A stretch of 7,677 nt of DNA from the NCBI GenBank assembly GCA_027348305.1, contig DAIEPS010000082.1, positions 1 through 7,677 on the forward strand. Direction: 5' to 3'. The notes below the pieces were generated by a model. The model saw only the letters and a program-made list of their open reading frames with translations. It made no database searches and was not told the origin of the DNA. This stretch comes from Anaerolineaceae bacterium. GTDB lineage: Bacteria; Chloroflexota; Anaerolineae; Anaerolineales; Anaerolineaceae. Below, piece by piece: positions 6,323 through 7,677 of this stretch (positions are counted from its first letter, which is position 1; the number at the start of each line of letters is the position of its first letter). A program made the position numbers and the translations under genes.

Positions 6323-6793
6323 ATGACCACATACGCTGCCATTCTTGTTTTCATCATTTTCAATAGCATCGGGTTCATCATGTTACGTAAAGCCATGGCG
6401 ATCAGACGCTTGAGCCGCGAAGCTTCCAACTGGCCCACGTCCACCGGCTTGATGCTAGAATCAGAGATCAAGGAAGAACCTGCCCGCAATGCCATGGGCA
6501 ACGTTAACAACACCTACATGCTGGTGGCAAAATACCAGTTTTCTGTGGATGGCAAAGCGTATGAAGGCAACCGCGTTTCCTTCGGCAGCCCGGCCTTCAA
6601 CTATCTGACCGCGAGCAACATTAAAGATCAATTTGCGCAGGGCAAGGAAGTGCCTGTTTACTACGACCCGAAAAACCCTGAAGAATGTGTGCTGGCTCCC
6701 AAGACCAACGTCGGCATGCCCTCCAGAATTCCGGGGATATTCCTGATCATCATCGGTGTTCTGATCCCTTTGATCGCTCTCTTTGTCAAATAA
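6323..6793 (+). CDS. DUF3592 domain membrane protein
   Basis: A 156-residue protein with one helix near the N-terminus (about 4-22) and one at the C-terminus (about 136-154), both expected to cross the membrane, and a small domain between them. The domain matches DUF3592: Trp37-Pro-x-x-x-Gly (37-42) opens the first strand, then YQFSVDGKAYEGNRV (71-85), and finally VPVYYDPKNPEECVL (110-124), where the Tyr-Asp-Pro-x-Asn-Pro turn is the most recognisable part. The function of this family is not known. Length and architecture are ordinary. The start is fixed by TAGGAG 5 bases upstream. The gene is followed by a 116-base leader before galE, so it may end the preceding transcription unit, although no clear terminator is seen. 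Confidence 0.85.
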   Translation: MTTYAAILVFIIFNSIGFIMLRKAMAIRRLSREASNWPTSTGLMLESEIKEEPARNAMGNVNNTYMLVAKYQFSVDGKAYEGNRVSFGSPAFNYLTASNIKDQFAQGKEVPVYYDPKNPEECVLAPKTNVGMPSRIPGIFLIIIGVLIPLIALFVK

Positions 6794-6807
6794 TCAACAC
6801 TTTTTTA

Positions 6808-6825
6808 ATTGTTTCTAGAAATAAT
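6808..6825. promoter_or_regulatory. Near-perfect 18-base palindrome in the galE leader
   Basis: ATTGTTTCTAGAAATAAT is palindromic at eight of nine base pairs, with a perfect ten-base core TTTCTAGAAA at 6812-6821. It lies 14 bases after the stop of the DUF3592 gene and about 30 bases upstream of the candidate galE -10, a natural place for a dimeric regulator. No matching second site was found nearby. AT-rich palindromes of this size also occur by chance. Confidence 0.35.
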
Positions 6826-6848
6826 ACCCCTGTTCAAGAATGGGTTTT

Positions 6849-6882
6849 GTTCGGTATACTTCAAGAGAAGTCAAAACCGAAC
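6849..6882 (+). promoter_or_regulatory. Candidate galE promoter inside a long dyad
   Basis: TATACT at 6855-6860 is a good -10 match and is part of the CGGTATACTTC eleven-mer also seen before the ykvA-like gene. A weak -35 candidate, TTCAAG, lies at 6833-6838 with a spacer of 16. The element is enclosed in a dyad. The outer arms are GTTCGGT (6849-6855) and ACCGAAC (6876-6882), seven perfect pairs. The inner arms are ACTTC (6858-6862) and GAAGT (6867-6871), five pairs round an AAGA loop. No T run follows, so it is not a terminator. It could be an operator over the -10, or a leader hairpin in readthrough RNA. Confidence 0.4.
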
Positions 6883-6899
6883 GGGTAAGCGCAAGACAT

Positions 6900-6905
6900 A
6901 AGGAG
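6900..6905 (+). promoter_or_regulatory. Ribosome-binding site of galE
   Basis: AAGGAG ends 4 bases before the ATG at 6910. It is the best Shine-Dalgarno match in the window and decides the galE start. Confidence 0.7.
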
Positions 6906-6909
6906 CCCT

Positions 6910-7677
6910 ATGAAATATTTAATCACCGGCGGAGCCGGTTATATTGGAAGCACCATTTGTTCCGCGTTGAAGGATGCCGGTCATACCCCCATCATCCTCG
7001 ATTCTCTGGTCACCGGCCGTGAAGAATTCACCAAAGACCATATCTTCTATAAAACTGATATCGCGGATTCAGCCGCCGTGGAAAAGGTCTTCAAGGACCA
7101 TCCAGACATCCAGGCTACCATTCACTGTGCGGCACTGATCGTAGTGCCCGAATCCGTTTCGATGCCCTATGAATATTACAAACACAACGTCTCGAAATCC
7201 ATCGAGTTCTTCAACACCCTGCAGCGCCTGAACCACGGACGTGTGGTGTTCAGCTCCTCCGCTTCGCTCTACGACATCGTCCCCGGATTCATGGTGACGG
7301 AAGAAGCCCCTCTGCATGCCAGCAGCCCCTATGCACGCACCAAACTGATGATGGAAATGGTGCTCAAAGACTTCTGCGCCGCCTACAAGATGAAGGGCAT
7401 CGCCCTGCGCTATTTCAACAGCTCCAGCACCAAGCTGATACGCGCCCTGGTCGCCATGCTCAACGCCGCCGCCCTGGCCGCGGCCCCGGCGGAAGCCCGG
7501 CCATGGCAGCAGGGCCTGGCGCTGCTTTTCGCCTTCGTGCTGGTGCTGACCATCTTCCTGCAGGCGGTGGTCTGGCAGCGCGGCATGCTGCGGGCCCTGG
7601 ACCAAGGCCGCCGCAAGCTGGCCCTGGGCCTGGCCCAGCGCCGCCGCCTGCTGGGCACGCTCTTCCACGACGTGGCC
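6910..7677 (+). CDS. galE: UDP-glucose 4-epimerase (GalE-like), N-terminal half; frame runs on into unrelated sequence
   Basis: The first roughly 170 codons encode the Rossmann domain of a GalE-type epimerase, which interconverts UDP-glucose and UDP-galactose (or related sugars) using bound NAD. Visible features are the nucleotide-binding GGAGYIG (7-13), Asp31 at the end of the second strand, Asp50-Ile, HCAALIVVPESV (72-83), catalytic Ser117 in FSSSAS, and the Tyr141-x-x-x-Lys145 pair of short-chain dehydrogenases. The conserved ALRYFN strand is at 165-170. After it the family expects an Ala/Pro-x-Gly-Ala loop and a sugar-binding C-terminal domain of about 150 residues; neither is present. 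From about codon 171-177 the frame stays open to the window edge with no stop, but the sequence is a GC-rich kinase fragment described separately. So the epimerase is broken at about base 7420-7437 and would be inactive if the junction is real. Family call for the N-terminal half is firm; whether it is GalE or another sugar epimerase is less certain. Confidence 0.85.
   Translation, partial: MKYLITGGAGYIGSTICSALKDAGHTPIILDSLVTGREEFTKDHIFYKTDIADSAAVEKVFKDHPDIQATIHCAALIVVPESVSMPYEYYKHNVSKSIEFFNTLQRLNHGRVVFSSSASLYDIVPGFMVTEEAPLHASSPYARTKLMMEMVLKDFCAAYKMKGIALRYFNSSSTKLIRALVAMLNAAALAAAPAEARPWQQGLALLFAFVLVLTIFLQAVVWQRGMLRALDQGRRKLALGLAQRRRLLGTLFHDVA
7430..7677 (+). CDS. Fragment of a sensor histidine kinase (foreign high-GC block)
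   Basis: This block has about 75% GC in 7441-7677 against about 53% in the preceding 60 bases, and its codons almost all end in G or C. In the frame continued from galE it reads an alanine-rich stretch, then a hydrophobic helix (about codons 202-222, GLALLFAFVLVLTIFLQAVV), a basic linker rich in Arg, Gln and Leu, and finally LLGTLFHDVA at the window edge. Phe-His-Asp followed by a small residue is the start of the H-box of many histidine kinases, with His253 the likely phosphorylation site, and helix plus linker plus H-box is the usual order. The kinase core lies beyond the window, so this is a resemblance and not a proof. Neither the true start nor the exact left edge can be fixed. It very probably comes from a different, GC-rich organism or genomic region. 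Confidence 0.55.

Noticed and set aside
6794..6810. T run after the DUF3592 gene as an intrinsic terminator
   Set aside because: TTTTTT at 6801-6806 has no GC-rich hairpin in front of it.
7069..7668. Long open frame (199 codons) on the - strand across galE and the GC-rich block
   Set aside because: It is antisense to a clear epimerase and to a GC-rich frame where stop codons are rare. Its protein is rich in Gln, Gly, His and Ala without any recognisable motif, and it crosses the composition junction.

Overview
The window is one strand of densely packed bacterial genes. All nine supported reading frames are on the + strand and every intergenic gap is under 120 bases. The protein set (peptide-like cyclophilin, PrsW-type membrane protease, DedA, PlsC, an isoprenylcysteine-methyltransferase-like protein, ComEC, YkvA/DUF1232, DUF3592, GalE), the roughly 45-57% GC and the wording of the conserved motifs suggest a member of Chloroflexota, probably class Anaerolineae. 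That assignment is an inference from motif resemblance and was not tested by a search.

Layout: (1) 2-223, the C-terminal end of a cyclophilin, overlapping by 4 bases (ATGA) with (2) 220-1467, a PrsW-like intramembrane protease. (3) 1506-2186 DedA, (4) 2227-2895 PlsC acyltransferase and (5) 2932-3537 an ICMT/PEMT-fold membrane methyltransferase form a membrane and lipid group. (6) 3553-5859 is a ComEC/Rec2-type DNA channel whose C-terminal metallo-beta-lactamase-like domain has lost its metal ligands. (7) 5888-6280 is a YkvA/DUF1232 protein with a -10-like TATACT so close to its ATG that the mRNA may be leaderless. (8) 6323-6793 is a DUF3592 membrane protein. (9) From 6910 there is a GalE-type nucleotide-sugar epimerase with its own leader, good ribosome-binding site and two dyads upstream. 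Almost every protein from gene 2 to gene 8 is membrane-embedded or membrane-associated.

The most unusual thing is at the right end. The GalE homology stops just after its Tyr-Phe-Asn strand at about base 7420-7437. GC content jumps from about 53% (7381-7440) to about 75% (7441-7677, hand count). The same frame then stays open into what looks like a histidine kinase: a short hydrophobic segment, a charged linker and the beginning of an H-box (Phe-His-Asp). This is either an assembly chimera or a recombination junction; a natural GalE-kinase fusion is the least likely reading. Nothing in the window looks like a CRISPR array, tRNA, rRNA, insertion sequence or phage.
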